64,000 nt of DNA from Anagrus nilaparvatae (lineage: Eukaryota > Arthropoda > Insecta > Hymenoptera > Mymaridae). The stretch lies in assembly GCA_022575985.1 (NCBI GenBank), contig JAKSXM010000246.1, positions 12,976,001 through 13,040,000 of the forward strand. The letters run 5' to 3'. The translations under genes and the position numbers were made by a program. Below are positions 1-11,187 of this stretch, in pieces (position 1 is the first letter of the stretch; each line of letters begins with the position of its first letter). The notes beneath the pieces were generated by a model, which saw only the letters and a list, made by a program, of their open reading frames with translations, searched no databases and had not been told where the DNA came from.

Positions 1-635
1 ATAACCCTAAAATTAGAGTGCCGCGCCCTCTCCGTGTAAGTTAATCTTGTTAAGTAAATCTTGCTACTTACAGTTTTCAAAGGCTTTTGACCTAAAAATT
101 GAAATTTGGTCAATAAAAATGATTTTTTTTCTTAAAGAATTGAATTGCCAGGAAAAAATTAATCGATTTTAAAAAAAAAATTATTATTTTACGATGAAAA
201 TCAAGCGAATAATGCATGTTTAAGGTTCAGAAACAGGCTTTTTTCAATAAAATTTCAATCTTTTTTAAGACAAATTTGAGCAAAATCTTAAATTGACGAT
301 AACTTGGCTAAATTTCATCGTAAAAAGATAAGTTTTTTTTTCTTTTGGAGTGGTTTTTCCCTGGCAATCAGATTTTTTTATATATTTTAAAAAAGTTTTT
401 TTACCTAAAAAGTTATTTTAAAAATTTAGGGTAGCTCAGTTACGAAAAACACGGTTTTTGACATAAAAGTAAAAAAATCTTTTTGGCACCTATCGCCGAT
501 TTCTTGTTCACGATTTTTTTCGGTTTTCTGAAGGTTCAAACTATCTGAAAACATGGGTCATATCGATGTGCCCTCAAAAAAAAAATTTACGATTCCAGGC
601 TCGAATTAAGTATCACTTTTAAAATAATTGCTCAT

Positions 636-800
636 ATAGGTTTTTTGGGTTGCTAATCAAGAATTTCGACTTACTTTTCATAAATATTCAATATTTCACC
701 CTTAAAATAGCTAAAACTACCCCTAAAAGGGTGTTTTTGCTATTCTCGCACTTTGTGCATCCAGGATATGTATATAAATATAGGTTTTGTGTGTGTTTTT
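636..800 (-). repeat. inverted copy of the 142-bp satellite unit
   Basis: This block reads, on the opposite strand, like the tandem units that begin at 1011. It shares the segments 'gggttgctaatcaagaattt' (complement of the unit start), 'tatttcacccttaaaatagc' and 'ctacccctaaaagggtgttt'. With the direct array it forms a large imperfect palindrome. The open frame at 650-904 is only a translation of this repeat. Confidence 0.75.
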
Positions 801-1010
801 GCTATTTTAACACTTCGAGCATCCCGATTATGTCCATTCAGGTCCCTGGGCCGCTGATCAATAAAAATTTGTTATTTTTTTATAAAAAATTAATACTTAC
901 CTGAAAAATAAATTGTTATAGTGAAGGTAAAAATGAATAAATGACATTTAATATATATTTTTTTTTTTATAATGCATGCTCAAGAAATATTGAATACTTA
1001 TGAGAAATAA

Positions 1011-1740
1011 GTCGAAATTCTTGATTAGCGACCCAAAAAACCGATATGGACATATCTTGGTTGCTCAAAGTGCGAAAGTAGCGGAAACACCCTTTTTTGG
1101 GGTAGTTTTAGATATTTTAAGGGTGAAATATTGAATATTTATGAAAAACGAGTCGAAATTCTTGATTAGCGACCCAAAAAACCGATATAGACATATCCTG
1201 GATGCTCAAAGTGCCCAAATAGCAAAAACATCCCTTTTAGGGGTAGTTTTAGCTAATTAAAGGGTGAAATAATGAAAATTTATGAAAAATAAGTCGAAAT
1301 TCGTGATTAGCGACCCAAAAAACCTATATGAACATATCCTGGTTGCTCAAAGTGCCCAAATAGCAAAAACACCCTCTTTTCGGGGGTAATTTTAGCCAAT
1401 TTAGGGGTGAAATTCTAATTATTTATGAAAAATAAGTCGAAATTCTTAATCAGCGACCCAAAAAACCGATATGGACATATCCTGGTTGCTCAAAGTTCGA
1501 AAATAGCAAAAACACCCCCTTTTCGGAGGTAATTTTAACCAATTTAGGGGTGAAATTTTAATTATTTATGAAAATGAAGTCGAAATTCTTGATCAGCGAA
1601 CCAAAAAACCTTTCGGTGCGAATCTGAGCGCTCAAAGTGCAACTATGTAAAAAACACCCCATTTTGGGGTAGTTTTTTGCAAATTTAGGGGTGAAGCCCC
1701 CATTTCTTTACGAAATGACCCCGATTTTCATGTTCAGCGA
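1011..1740 (+). repeat. tandem satellite, about six units of ~142 bp
   Basis: Units start at about 1011, 1152, 1293, 1436, 1579 and 1720, so the period is 141-143 bp. Each begins with a form of 'gtcgaaattcttgattagcg', then 'acccaaaaaaccgatat', 'ctcaaagtgc', 'aaaaacaccc' and 'ggggtagttttag'. The last two units are the most diverged and run into a reverse-transcriptase fragment, so this may be the terminal repeat array of a non-LTR element. A more diverged relative lies near 35.7-36.0 kb. Confidence 0.8.
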
Positions 1741-1789
1741 CCCAAAAAACATATAGTAAAGCAAATCTCATGTTCGCCAGTAAAAATAC

Positions 1790-1964
1790 AACCAAACCCG
1801 TATTTTGACTGGAGTATATCGACGATACGCCTGATGGCGTCTACGGTGGAATGTCCCTCGCGAAAGCCGTGCTGTTCCTTAGGGAGATTACCGCCCTCCA
1901 CGATAGCTAGGCTTAGTCTAGCTCGAAGCATGCTCTCCATCACCTTGCTAAAGGTATTTAACAT
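1790..1964 (-). pseudogene. non-LTR retrotransposon reverse-transcriptase fragment
   Basis: On the minus strand the translation begins LNTFSKVMESMLRARLSLAI and continues with PKEQHGFREGHSTVDAIRRI. The 'QHGFR.G.STVDAI' block and the preceding 'K..E..L..RL' helix are typical of the fingers/palm region of R1/I/jockey-type insect reverse transcriptases. Only about 58 residues remain; similarity stops near 'VDILQSKYGF' and no endonuclease, YADD box or 3' tail is seen. It is a dead fragment joined to the satellite at 1011-1740. Confidence 0.8.
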
Positions 1965-2351
1965 ATTTCGAATGTTTGCTTAAGATTTTTAGCTTTTTGA
2001 ATTTTTAATCCTTCATCGAAAAAATGTGTATTATTAAATAGAACAATCACAATTGAGGCAGCCCCTAGTTCGATCAAATGCTCGAATACGTTTAAAAGCA
2101 CGAATTTACTAATTTTAGTAAATTTAAGGTGATACCGCGACCTTTGGTTATTTGATTGATTGATCTTAAAAATTGAAGAAATAACAAAAAAAAATTAAAA
2201 AAATAAAACTATTATCTGTAATTCCGTTTCTTTAACTTTATATCTCCCCTACGATTGGCCTATATTATTTCAATACAAATTCGTTATCTTCGTTTTGTCG
2301 TAAAATTAAATTGAGTTTAAATATTATTTTATGTGGTAATATAAGTTTCAG

Positions 2352-2358
2352 TATAAAT
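2352..2358 (+). promoter_or_regulatory. possible TATA box
   Basis: The sequence TATAAAT lies 47 bases upstream of the ATG of the small secreted-protein gene, a spacing that leaves room for a short leader. In such AT-rich DNA TATA-like strings are frequent, so support is positional only. Confidence 0.25.
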
Positions 2359-2405
2359 TGAAAATTTTATTTAAAAAAAAATAGTTATTTTAATTTTGTT
2401 GTCAA

Positions 2406-2792
2406 ATGAAAGATAAAATGAAGACTGTGGCATTAATTTTATTGATCACTTTATTCGTTTCTATCCATGTAAGTTATTTAAAAATAAAATAAAATTTTAT
2501 ATTTTAGTATTTTAATGTGGCATTATCAAAAATATTTTTAAAAATCAATTGATTTTTTTAGAATTTTGGAATTGGAACAGTAACAGGAAAGTGGCATCCA
2601 AATGATTGTACTGCACAATGCAATTGTCACTATTATACTATAACATTTGATTTACATACATGCTTTGACTTTAAAATTTTTGATAATCCTGATGAAAAAT
2701 TATCTGATAGAAATATCTGCTTTGAAAATTGTGAGTGTTTTCGTAATTCTGAAACAGAAATTATGAAAAAAAATGATTATATAAAATGTTAA
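2406..2792 (+). CDS. small secreted eight-cysteine protein, two exons
   Basis: Exon 1 is 2406-2468 and exon 2 is 2562-2792, with a 93-bp intron (GTAAGT donor at 2469, TTTTTTTAG acceptor ending at 2561, phase 0). The joined product is 97 residues. Exon 1 encodes MKDKMKTVALILLITLFVSIH, a basic start followed by a hydrophobic core, so a classical signal peptide that occupies the whole exon. The mature part holds eight cysteines (37, 41, 43, 55, 73, 77, 79, 97). A C-x3-C-x-C motif occurs twice (CTAQCNC and CFENCEC), each followed by a lone cysteine, which suggests a duplicated four-cysteine module and four disulfides. Two AATAAA signals follow. Size, signal exon and cysteine density resemble secreted effectors, venom-like peptides or protease inhibitors of insects, but I do not recognise a named family and assign no activity. 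Confidence 0.8.
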
Positions 2793-2851
2793 ATATTTTT
2801 TTAGCGTGTAAAAAATATTTAAATCATACTAATTAAAACTTGAGATTAAGA

Positions 2852-2886
2852 AATAAAAAGTAGTACATCTTACTAATTTAAATAAA
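2852..2886 (+). terminator. polyadenylation signals of the eight-cysteine gene
   Basis: AATAAA occurs at 2852-2857 and again at 2881-2886, 60-95 bases after the stop codon, followed by a GT/T-rich stretch ('ttgttggtgttttattttta'). This fits a eukaryotic 3' end on the + strand. Confidence 0.5.
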
Positions 2887-3069
2887 ATTGGAAAATAGAA
2901 ATAATTGTTGGTGTTTTATTTTTATGATATTTGTTTAACTGATAATTTTTGATGAAATAATTAATAATTTATAGTATTAAAAATTTTTCTCAGCTTTTAG
3001 TAAAATTTTATATCAGCTTTTAAAATTCAAGATTAATTTAATTTCATAGAAACATAAAGAAATTTCTTT

Positions 3070-3346
3070 CACTGAAAAAAAAGTTTCAGCTACCAATATT
3101 TTTCCGGTTGTGGAAGCCGGATATTTGTTTTTTTTTTAATGACTGTAAATTTCTTGAAACATAAAGAAAATTTTAATCATTTTTAATGCGAGTACCGTGG
3201 TATGATAAAACTTGAAAAATAAATTTTTTTACAATTATGTTTAGATTTTATGTCATTTATACAACGATTTAAAAGAATAAAAAAATTCATATAAAAATTC
3301 AACAACGAAAATTCGCAATCGGAATTCCGGTATTTTTTTTTCAGTG
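3070..3346. mobile_element. MITE with CACTG termini
   Basis: The left end 'cactgaaaaaaaa' pairs with the right end 'ttttttttcagtg', and inner 'ccggttgtggaagccgg' faces 'ggaattccgg'. It is about 277 bp and has no coding capacity. Termini match the CACTG...CAGTG type seen at 8717-9120 and 31689-32028. A TA follows the right end but the left flank is TT, so the target duplication is not clean. Confidence 0.5.
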
Positions 3347-4374
3347 TACTTTTAATTTCTAAGTTTAAAATTTTATAATTTTGCTAGAAGATTAGTTGTT
3401 TTTCGTATACATTATTTTGTTTTCAAAGCACCATCACATCAAAAAAGTTCATGAAATTGTATGACTTAAAAATTCTTCATTGATCCGAGCAAATAGTCCC
3501 AAAATTTCTCAAGGATTTTTAACAAATAGCAAATAAAAATACACCACGTACTTATTTTAAAAAATTTAGTTACCCTTCGTAACCCGATTATACCCAACTC
3601 TCCCTAACTCCATAATTCATAACCTAAAAGATTTAAAACTTCTCTAGCGAATAAATTTTCATCAATCAAAAACATGAAATTTCCCTAGCTATATATAACA
3701 AATGAAATTTATATTATAAAACATATTTTCCATACGTAATAATAATTTTAACAAGTGAGAATGAGAAAGATAAAATTTATATCTCCTTTATAAAGTATTT
3801 AATTGAATTTATATATAATAAGTGAAAAGTTTATGTTGAAACAGATCCAAAAATATGTTTGTATGTGTTGGTATAAGAGATATTATATATCATAACAATT
3901 ATTATAATTTTAATTAAAGCTTTTTAAAACTTAGAATTAATTTGAAATTTTGTTTTAAAAAAAAAGGATCAGCTTTTAGCAGAATTAAATCCTTTTAGAG
4001 ATTTTCAGATATAAACTTTTCTTTATTTGTGTTATATTTACGTTTTATATGAAAAGATTTTATACTATATACACTAACGTATAGGTGAAATACACTCTTT
4101 TTAAAACTTTTTGTAGGTTATGTACGTTGAATGATAAACAGAAGTACATAAAAATTGTGTAAATTAATGTCAAAATCTATAATTTGATTATAAATTTTAA
4201 GTTTTGTACTAAAAAGCAATTTTATAACAAAACAATCTATAAATTATATAAACATAACCTATAATACGATTTTATAATTCTGGTTTTATCCTTTTTGCAG
4301 TTCATAAAATTATTTTATACGTAATTTATGAAAATATACATAAATAAATTTTCAAAAACCTTCTGTGAAAAATT
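3347..4374. other. AT-rich intergenic DNA, nothing recognised
   Basis: I see no open frame with non-random composition, no splice-bounded exon and no clear repeat. Short 'aggttatgt' strings recur, as throughout the window. Confidence 0.5.
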
Positions 4375-6545
4375 TTTATCGTAATTTTTATGGTGATGGG
4401 CCATAAATTATATTTATATTATGGCTATCAGGTTGCCTTTTGACCATTATTTAGAAAAAAAAATTTTTTATTTTTATTGTAAAAAACATCTTTTATGCCC
4501 TTCCAAGATCTGAAGCAAGTGCAAAAAAGCCATACTTTATTCATAAAGTCCAAAAAAAGTACAAAAACAAGGTTTACAAGTAAAAAAGTAAAAATTAACA
4601 AATTTTTTAAATTAAAATTTTTTTATATATTTTTTTATTTTATTAACATAAATTAACAAAAAGACGTAAAATTCGTGATTTTTTATCCATAAATATATTA
4701 ATAAAATTTTATAAAATTTATTACAAATAAAATAAAAAAAAATTGATAACAAATTTTTTATATTATAGTAACGATTTTTAGAGGTTTAACTCGTGTACAC
4801 GAAATGAATACTACTTATTTTTATAAAAAAAATATTATGATAAAATTTTTATGCAAGAACAACGCGATACGGTCAAAAAAATGCTGCCAAGTAATTGGTT
4901 CCTCATTAGCAATAACTAATTGTTCTTTATGGTCTATTTTACCTAATAAAGTATAATAGTATAACTACAAAAACTAAAAATGATCTTTTATCCACTTTAG
5001 CCCTGGAAAGTATACATTAAATGCACCTATACTATGCTAGAAGAACTAAAATTATTAAAGTACTTTCATGCGTATGCCTTAGTGTCTCGATTTATACAAA
5101 ATGTGCGTAGGTATAACTTGCTTACCGAAACTGCAAAGTAATATCTTTATTATGTATTCTCTTGAATAAGCAAAAGTTACATACATATTTGACGTATACT
5201 AGTTTTTCCAATCACTATTTTTGTGTTCGACATATAGCCATTAGATGGCAGATACTTATATTATATGTTCCATGGAGGGATCAGAGTCTAGCCTCCATGT
5301 TAAGTTCTTTAAAAATTTTGATTCTTCCAGAATGCCGGTGCATTTTGCATATTTTCCAAAGTTAAAAATGGATAAAAAATATTTGCTAACGCCGGATTAT
5401 AAAAAACTTTATATGATAAATAAGCGTTGAATAATGACGTACGTTCTGTCTCTTGTGTATTAATATATTATTCATTGATATTGTTTAACATTTCATGGAA
5501 AAAATTAGGTTTTAAAATTAAAAAAAAAAAAAAGATTTTTCTACACCAGTGCTATAACTATTTTTCATTATACGCTGCAAAAAAGATCTACTTTCTTACT
5601 TTTGGGCAATCTTTTTTTCGCTTTTAATGAAAAACTATGTGTAATTGAACACTGGAAAAAATGTAGGAAATTTTACTTTCAACGCTGTCTGCACTCGCTC
5701 ACTACGCTCATTCGTGCATTCAACTGCATTGAAAGCCAAATCCTATTTTTTTCCCTTGTTGAACAACAAGAAAAAAAAACTCCAGCTACATATTATATAA
5801 AACGCGAAAAATTTGTTTTAAAATTTTAACAGTGCCCACGGCTTGAATTTTCTCCGATTGGCTCGTTTTACAGGTCTTTGATAGGCGAAAACATATACAT
5901 TTTCCAGAGAGAATTTTATAGATAAATTTTAATTTTAGTTTTCAATATTTTTAAATTTAAGGTTATGCTTTTAAGTAGGAAAAATTAATTTTTGACTTTT
6001 GAATGTAAAAAAGCTATCAAAGACGAATTTTTTAAGACTTTGCAGACCTATGTTGGTACTAAGAAACTGGATATGAATTTATTTTAAATGAGAAAAACAG
6101 CATGGTTTGATCCCCCCCCCAACCCCTACTCCAGCAGGTATTCCGGGTTCTCTTTAAATTCAGTTTTAACTTCTTTTCTCATTAACCTAAGTTTTCGTAT
6201 TTTTTCTGGAATTTAATTAATTATTTTAATAATTATTATGTTAATAAAATAAACAAAAATAAAATAAAGAAATTTATTTTTTAGTTATAAACCTCGTTAT
6301 TGTGTTTTTTCTGGAATTTAGGGAAAAGGCGTGGCTTTTTTACACTTGCTTTGGACCTATCGGACCTTAGGTTATGTTATAAATGATGTTTTTATAGAAT
6401 GAAAACAAAAAAAAATTTTTTTTTAATTATGGTCTAACGTCAACCTGATGACCATTGGCCATAATTTATGGTCATAAACCCAAACGTCACCATAAATTAA
6501 TGGCCACATCATAGTAAAAATTTTTTACAGGAAAGTATATCTCAT
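4375..6545. repeat. long inverted repeat (foldback-type element), ~2.2 kb
   Basis: The left block 4375-4560 (including 'atggtgatgggccataaatt', 'gaagcaagtgcaaaaaagcc') returns in reverse complement at 6335-6545 ('ggcttttttacacttgcttt', 'aatttatggtcataaac', 'gtcaccataaattaatggcc'). Arms are about 190 bp and imperfect; the inside has no coding signal I can support. The small frames at 5162-5829 show no domain and overlap each other. A terminal fragment of the 11-14 kb element family lies inside at 4868-4965. Confidence 0.55.
4868..4965 (+). repeat. solo terminal fragment of the T-rich element family
   Basis: 'atgctgccaagtaattggtt', 'cctcattagcaata' and 'tatggtctattttacctaat' closely match the terminus at 11188-11275 and its inverted copy at 13563-13650. 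No adjoining T-rich array is present here, so this is a truncated copy. Confidence 0.6.
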
Positions 6546-7311
6546 TAAAATGATTTAATACTTTATTTGTTTAAAATCTAACCTTAAATTTTATTAAAAC
6601 CACTGAATTATTGAGGTGTGTATTGAGGTATGTTTATACAAAAAATTAAAAGCAGAAAAAATAAAATTTTACTGTTCTATTTTTTTTCATACATTCATTT
6701 TTTTAAAACAAATATATTGATTCATTTTTTACAAAAATAAAAGATTTGATATTTTATTGTTTACCAGAATCACACTCCAAAAAAAAACTAGTATTTAAAA
6801 AAAAAGAAACATATTGACAAGAGAAAATTTCAATATTTCAATGTTATATAATAACACAATGATTTTCATGTCGATATTTTATATTGTATTTATGCGATTG
6901 TATAAAATCTCTATATTTTTTCCCGCGTTTTTTTATTTTTATAGGTTATGTTATTTTTTTTTTATTTTTACATATTATATTTGAAGTGTATACGCTGGAC
7001 TTATACAATTATTGTATATTCAATACATACACACTTAAATGTATATAAACTCATTCAATTAACAAACTCAATTTAATCACGTTCTACTTCATTGACTATT
7101 CAATTATTTTATGAAAATTTATTATAACTAGACCCAACTGCGCTTCGCGCAGAGAATGACTTATTTAAATTATGTATGAATTCTTCTATAACAATTCGAA
7201 TTGAATTATATCATTGAATAATAATTGTATCATCATTCAATTGTATCATTCATTAAAAATGAAAAACCTCTAAGTAAGAAGACCTAATTGATTTGGCAAA
7301 CCACAACAAAA
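6546..7311. other. AT-rich DNA with one short GC-rich hairpin motif
   Basis: No coding exon is visible. At about 7130-7165 'gacccaactgcgcttcgcgc' stands out: 'gcgcttcgcgc' forms a small hairpin, and similar strings are common at ends of dispersed insect repeats. I cannot assign the family. Confidence 0.4.
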
Positions 7312-7610
7312 AAGTATTTTATATGCGAGAAATTTAAAATAAAATAATAATCTCCTGGTTGCTATATAAGAATCTAAAATCAGATCTTTTATTTAGCCAT
7401 TTAGGAAGTCATTACAGCGCAGTGACAGGGTCAATAATAAAAATTCATAGTTTTCACAATTTTATCATTCTGGCCAACTGACCTGGATTGCTAACTTACC
7501 AAACGACTAAATCAAAAATCTGACTTCAGATTCTTAAAAAAAGCAACTCATCTTACTTAGTGGGCCATTATTTTATTTTAAATTTTTCGCATAGTAAATT
7601 CTTTTTATTT
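7312..7610. mobile_element. hairpin MITE, ~300 bp
   Basis: Left arm 'gcgagaaatttaaaataaaa', 'aagaatctaaaatcagatct', 'gggtcaataataaaaattca' folds on the right arm 'tctgacttcagattcttaaa' and 'ttttaaatttttcgcatagt'. Nearly the whole length is one imperfect palindrome centred near 7455. No coding content. Confidence 0.65.
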
Positions 7611-7844
7611 AGCATCGTGCGTAAAGTTGAACTTTAGTTACAAATGGGTAAACTTTACCGTACTTTTTAATTAAAACTATTTTGGAAATTCGTTATATAA
7701 ATGTATATATTTCATCGAAACGATTATAGTCCCTCAGTGCTATGCACCTCAGGCCTGTGAACCTTCGTATTTGATGTAATACAACTTTATATCACTTGTT
7801 TCGAAAAACACTATTTTTGTGGTTTACCAAATCAACACACAAAA

Positions 7845-8122
7845 ATTGAAAATTATACAGCAGTCTTGAGATGACTCAAATTCTTCCAGAACGAAATAAA
7901 AATTAAAATAATAATTTAAGGTATTAAAACCATGTCTCATTTTATTCTGATTTACGGTGACAGTAATATTTTATCTGGTAGAAATAGATTTTCAAAGTAA
8001 ATTACTATTATTTTGATAATATTTCTCATATGTTTTTTGTAATCCAAACATTTTTGAAAATAAAATAGTGCCACTGTTGAAGAATCTAAGTCATTCCTTG
8101 GACGCTGTCGGCTGTATAATTT
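7845..8122. mobile_element. hairpin MITE, ~280 bp
   Basis: 'attatacagcagtcttgaga' with 'tgactcaaattcttcc' at the left reappears inverted as 'gaagaatctaagtcattcct', 'ggacgctgtcggctgtataa' at the right. Arms are about 45 bp. No coding content. Confidence 0.55.
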
Positions 8123-8716
8123 TCTTAGCATTTTATGGGTTTTAATGTTAATATTTCATGTATACACCCTGTATCCAATTGCTTTTTTGGATCTAAACTC
8201 GTTATAGAATCCATCTAGTTATTGTAGTACATTTCATTTTAAATAAGTACCAAAATATATTTACCGAAAGAAATATCACAAAAATGAATAATTTTTAACT
8301 CCTTTTTTCTCGGCAAATCGTTTTGTCTTACTCTCTAGACTTTACCCTTATATATAAAAAATCATTATTTCTTTAAATTTTATCTTCCTAGATCCCATTC
8401 TAAACTTTTGGCAGCTATTTCCATTTTTGGCCAGTTTTGATTAGATTAATAATGTTCTCTTTTTTTTCCGCAAAAACATATGTATTTTTTCGTAGACATA
8501 AATATTTTATTTTTTTATGTAATATCGGGTTCATAAATTAATCCGGTGAGGTAAAATTTCATACCCCGAGTATTATAAATTTTTTGCCCTCCCGGGCGTA
8601 AAACTCGTGCGTAAAGAATTTTCTTAACTCGTTCTACACCTAGGTTGGCAAAAAATAGTGTGAGCACCATGGGCGAAATACTTTAGACACGAGCGTGAAC
8701 ACAAATCATCGAACTA

Positions 8717-9120
8717 CACTGTAAAAAGTAACTTTCTTAGATTAACAAAAAAATTAGAATATTTTCGAAAAATTAGTTAATTTTCTTAATTAGTTAATTA
8801 GTTAATTAGTTAATTAGTTAAGAATTAGTAAATTTTCAAAAAAATTTGTAAATTTTCGATAAAAATCGTAAATTAACTAAATTTAGTAAATTATCGAAAA
8901 GTTCGAGAATTCTCGATTTTTTTTGTGAATTTACGAAAAAAATTGTAAATTCTCAACTATTTTTCGGAAATTTACGACTATTTTTTGTAAATTTTCGGAA
9001 AAAAATTGAAAATTATCAATTTTTCTTGCGAATCCACTTACAAATTGTTTCGAAAATTTACTAATTTTTCGTAAATGTTCTAATTTTTTTGTTAATATAA
9101 GAAAGTTACTTTTTACAGTG
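8717..9120. mobile_element. mariner-type MITE with TA target duplication
   Basis: The ends CACTGTAAAAAGTAACTTTC and its complement GAAAGTTACTTTTTACAGTG extend to TIRs of about 43 bp with one mismatch. TA flanks both ends (8715-8716, 9121-9122), as expected for Tc1/mariner insertions. The 404-bp interior is a run of 'aaatttacgaaaa'-like segments in both directions plus a (ttaattag)n stretch, and encodes nothing. The near-perfect ends suggest recent movement. Confidence 0.85.
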
Positions 9121-9419
9121 TATCTTTACTGCATCGTGGACGTATTTTAACCTATATTGAATAATTAATATATCTGGCATAACAAATTTTATATGCCGAT
9201 AAAAAATTTCATTTTTTAATCTTTTGATTTACATTAGATAATTCATTTCTTTAATACTAAAATTAAGTATTTTCTAACCAATCTAAGATAAATTAAACAT
9301 ATGAGCCCATGTATGGACATGTAAATTTTATAAGGAACTAAAATTTTGAAAAACCCAAATGTAGATTCAATTAACCTTTATTAAAAATTATGTAGATTCG
9401 TCGAAAGTATTCTCAATAC

Positions 9420-9720
9420 CAAATTATTTTAAATTATTTTCTATCCGTAGCCGTGGATTCGAAAGCCCTAAAACGAAATTATTTTAATTCTTAAACTAAA
9501 ATAAGAAATAATAAATTAAAGTTTCTAAATCAAGTCCTTCAATTCGAATTATTTTAAGTTTCTAAATTAAAATCATTTTAAGTCCCGAAACTTAAATTAT
9601 TCTAAGTCTCCAAATCAAAGTTTAGAAAGTCCCATTTCACATCCCGGACACTCTTAACTATTGGAGCTACTGAGTTACTCCCTCCCCCCCCAATAAACAT
9701 GTTCCATGTTAATGTTCAAG
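9420..9720. repeat. dispersed repeat with short degenerate units and a C-run
   Basis: Degenerate ~20-bp units of the form 'attattttaag-tc-ctaaat' end in a C-run ('ctccctcccccccccaataa') followed by 'acatgttccatgtt'. The same unit series, C/G-run and 'acatgttccatg' block occur at 22440-22684 (inverted) and 46147-46520, so this is a dispersed family of unknown class. Confidence 0.5.
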
Positions 9721-10053
9721 CAATATTCAAGCTTAATTTTTTCTTGCATTTTTTGGATAATCAGTTTTTTCACGATTCTGTAAATTTTTACTAAGTTGTA
9801 CAACAAAATAAAAATCTGACTTTGGATTAACAACCGCGTAAATTTTTATTTTTTCAAAAAATTATTTGTTTTCTTTTTTATATAAACAGACTAAAGAATC
9901 TCTATAAGTATCAAAATGTTTCTTATTTATTTATTGGAATATAATTTTTTTTAAAGACGACAGAATTATTTTTTCTGGACAATGACCAGAAAGCACGTAT
10001 TTCCCGGCCACTGCGAAGATGTGTTTTCTCGCCACTGCCGCAGAAAAATCGTA

Positions 10054-10170
10054 TACGACCCTTGGCCATAAAAAAAGAATGGCTCAAATCGCACGTAAAT
10101 TACCTTCCAAGACGAAGCCGAGGGTGTTAAACTGCGATTTGGGGCTTTATTTTTCTGGCCATAGGTCGTA
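10054..10170. mobile_element. short MITE, ~117 bp
   Basis: TIRs 'tacgacccttggccataaaa' and 'tttttctggccataggtcgta' face each other, with 'aaatcgcacg' and 'ctgcgattt' further in. The interior is richer in G+C than its surroundings. No coding capacity. Confidence 0.65.
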
Positions 10171-11187
10171 AAATACTATTATTTACTATTATTATTATTA
10201 TTATCATCATAATTATCAAGTACTTCTCTTATGCATTTAAAAAAAAAATTTAAAAATTTAAAAACATAATTTACACAAAAAAGATTTGAGGTTTGAAATA
10301 TATGCAAAAAATGATATATTAACCAATAATTTAAATTTTAAATTAATCTATGCTTTCTTTTAATTTTTTAAATGAATTAAATAAATAATTTTTAATTAAG
10401 TTAAATAATTAGCTACTGGTTTATTATATAACTTGTAAGATACCTAAAATAAAATAACCTAACTTTTTGAGTTGTGTTAATGTTATTGTTTTTAAAATTT
10501 TCATGTATGTTATGTATGTATTGTGTACATTATTGCGAGAACCAATCAGAATGACTCTTTTAGTGATAACAATGTACATAGTTACCGTATCGATGACTAA
10601 CTCATTTTTAGGATAGGATATAAATATTGAATTTAATTTTTTTTATAAAGAATTTTTAATTTACATGAATATTAATTAAAAAATTTTTTTTTGTTATTTT
10701 TAATTTTGTTGAAATATTTCATTTTTTTAGGTTATGAATGAATAAGCATGAATAATATGAAGTTTTAAATTAAATTTAAATTAACTGAAAATTATAGTTG
10801 ATAAAGTTTAAGATTAAATTAAGTTAATTTAGAAGTAATCAATGCGCTAATATATAGTTTCATTTTAATCAAAGTTATATATAGTTTAACTTTTGTCACA
10901 AAACGTATTTTATACGTAGAGACAAGAAACGAATGAATATTGAATTTCCTAAATAGTTAAGAAACCACAAAAATTAATCAATTTTATATAAAATGTGATT
11001 TTTGGAAAAATATTTACCGCAATTCATTAATACTAATTTATGGTAAATATTATTGGGGTTTTCAAGAATGTAACGCCAGTTTTAATTTAAATAGTTAATT
11101 GAAATTTTTAAATATTAATTTTAGAATTTTTGCTTGAAATTGAAATAATTATCGTTTATTTGCTAAATAGGGTCGTTGAATAAAAAA
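10171..11187. other. AT-rich intergenic DNA, nothing recognised
   Basis: Only simple AT-rich sequence with an ATT/ATC trinucleotide patch (about 10180-10215) was seen; no exon, RNA gene or clear inverted repeat. Confidence 0.5.

Noticed and set aside
650..904. 84-residue open frame at the left edge
   Set aside because: It is a translation of the inverted satellite unit; the same DNA recurs at 1011-1740.
5162..5829. Cluster of short + strand frames
   Set aside because: Overlapping, low-complexity, without domains or splice context; they lie inside an inverted-repeat unit.
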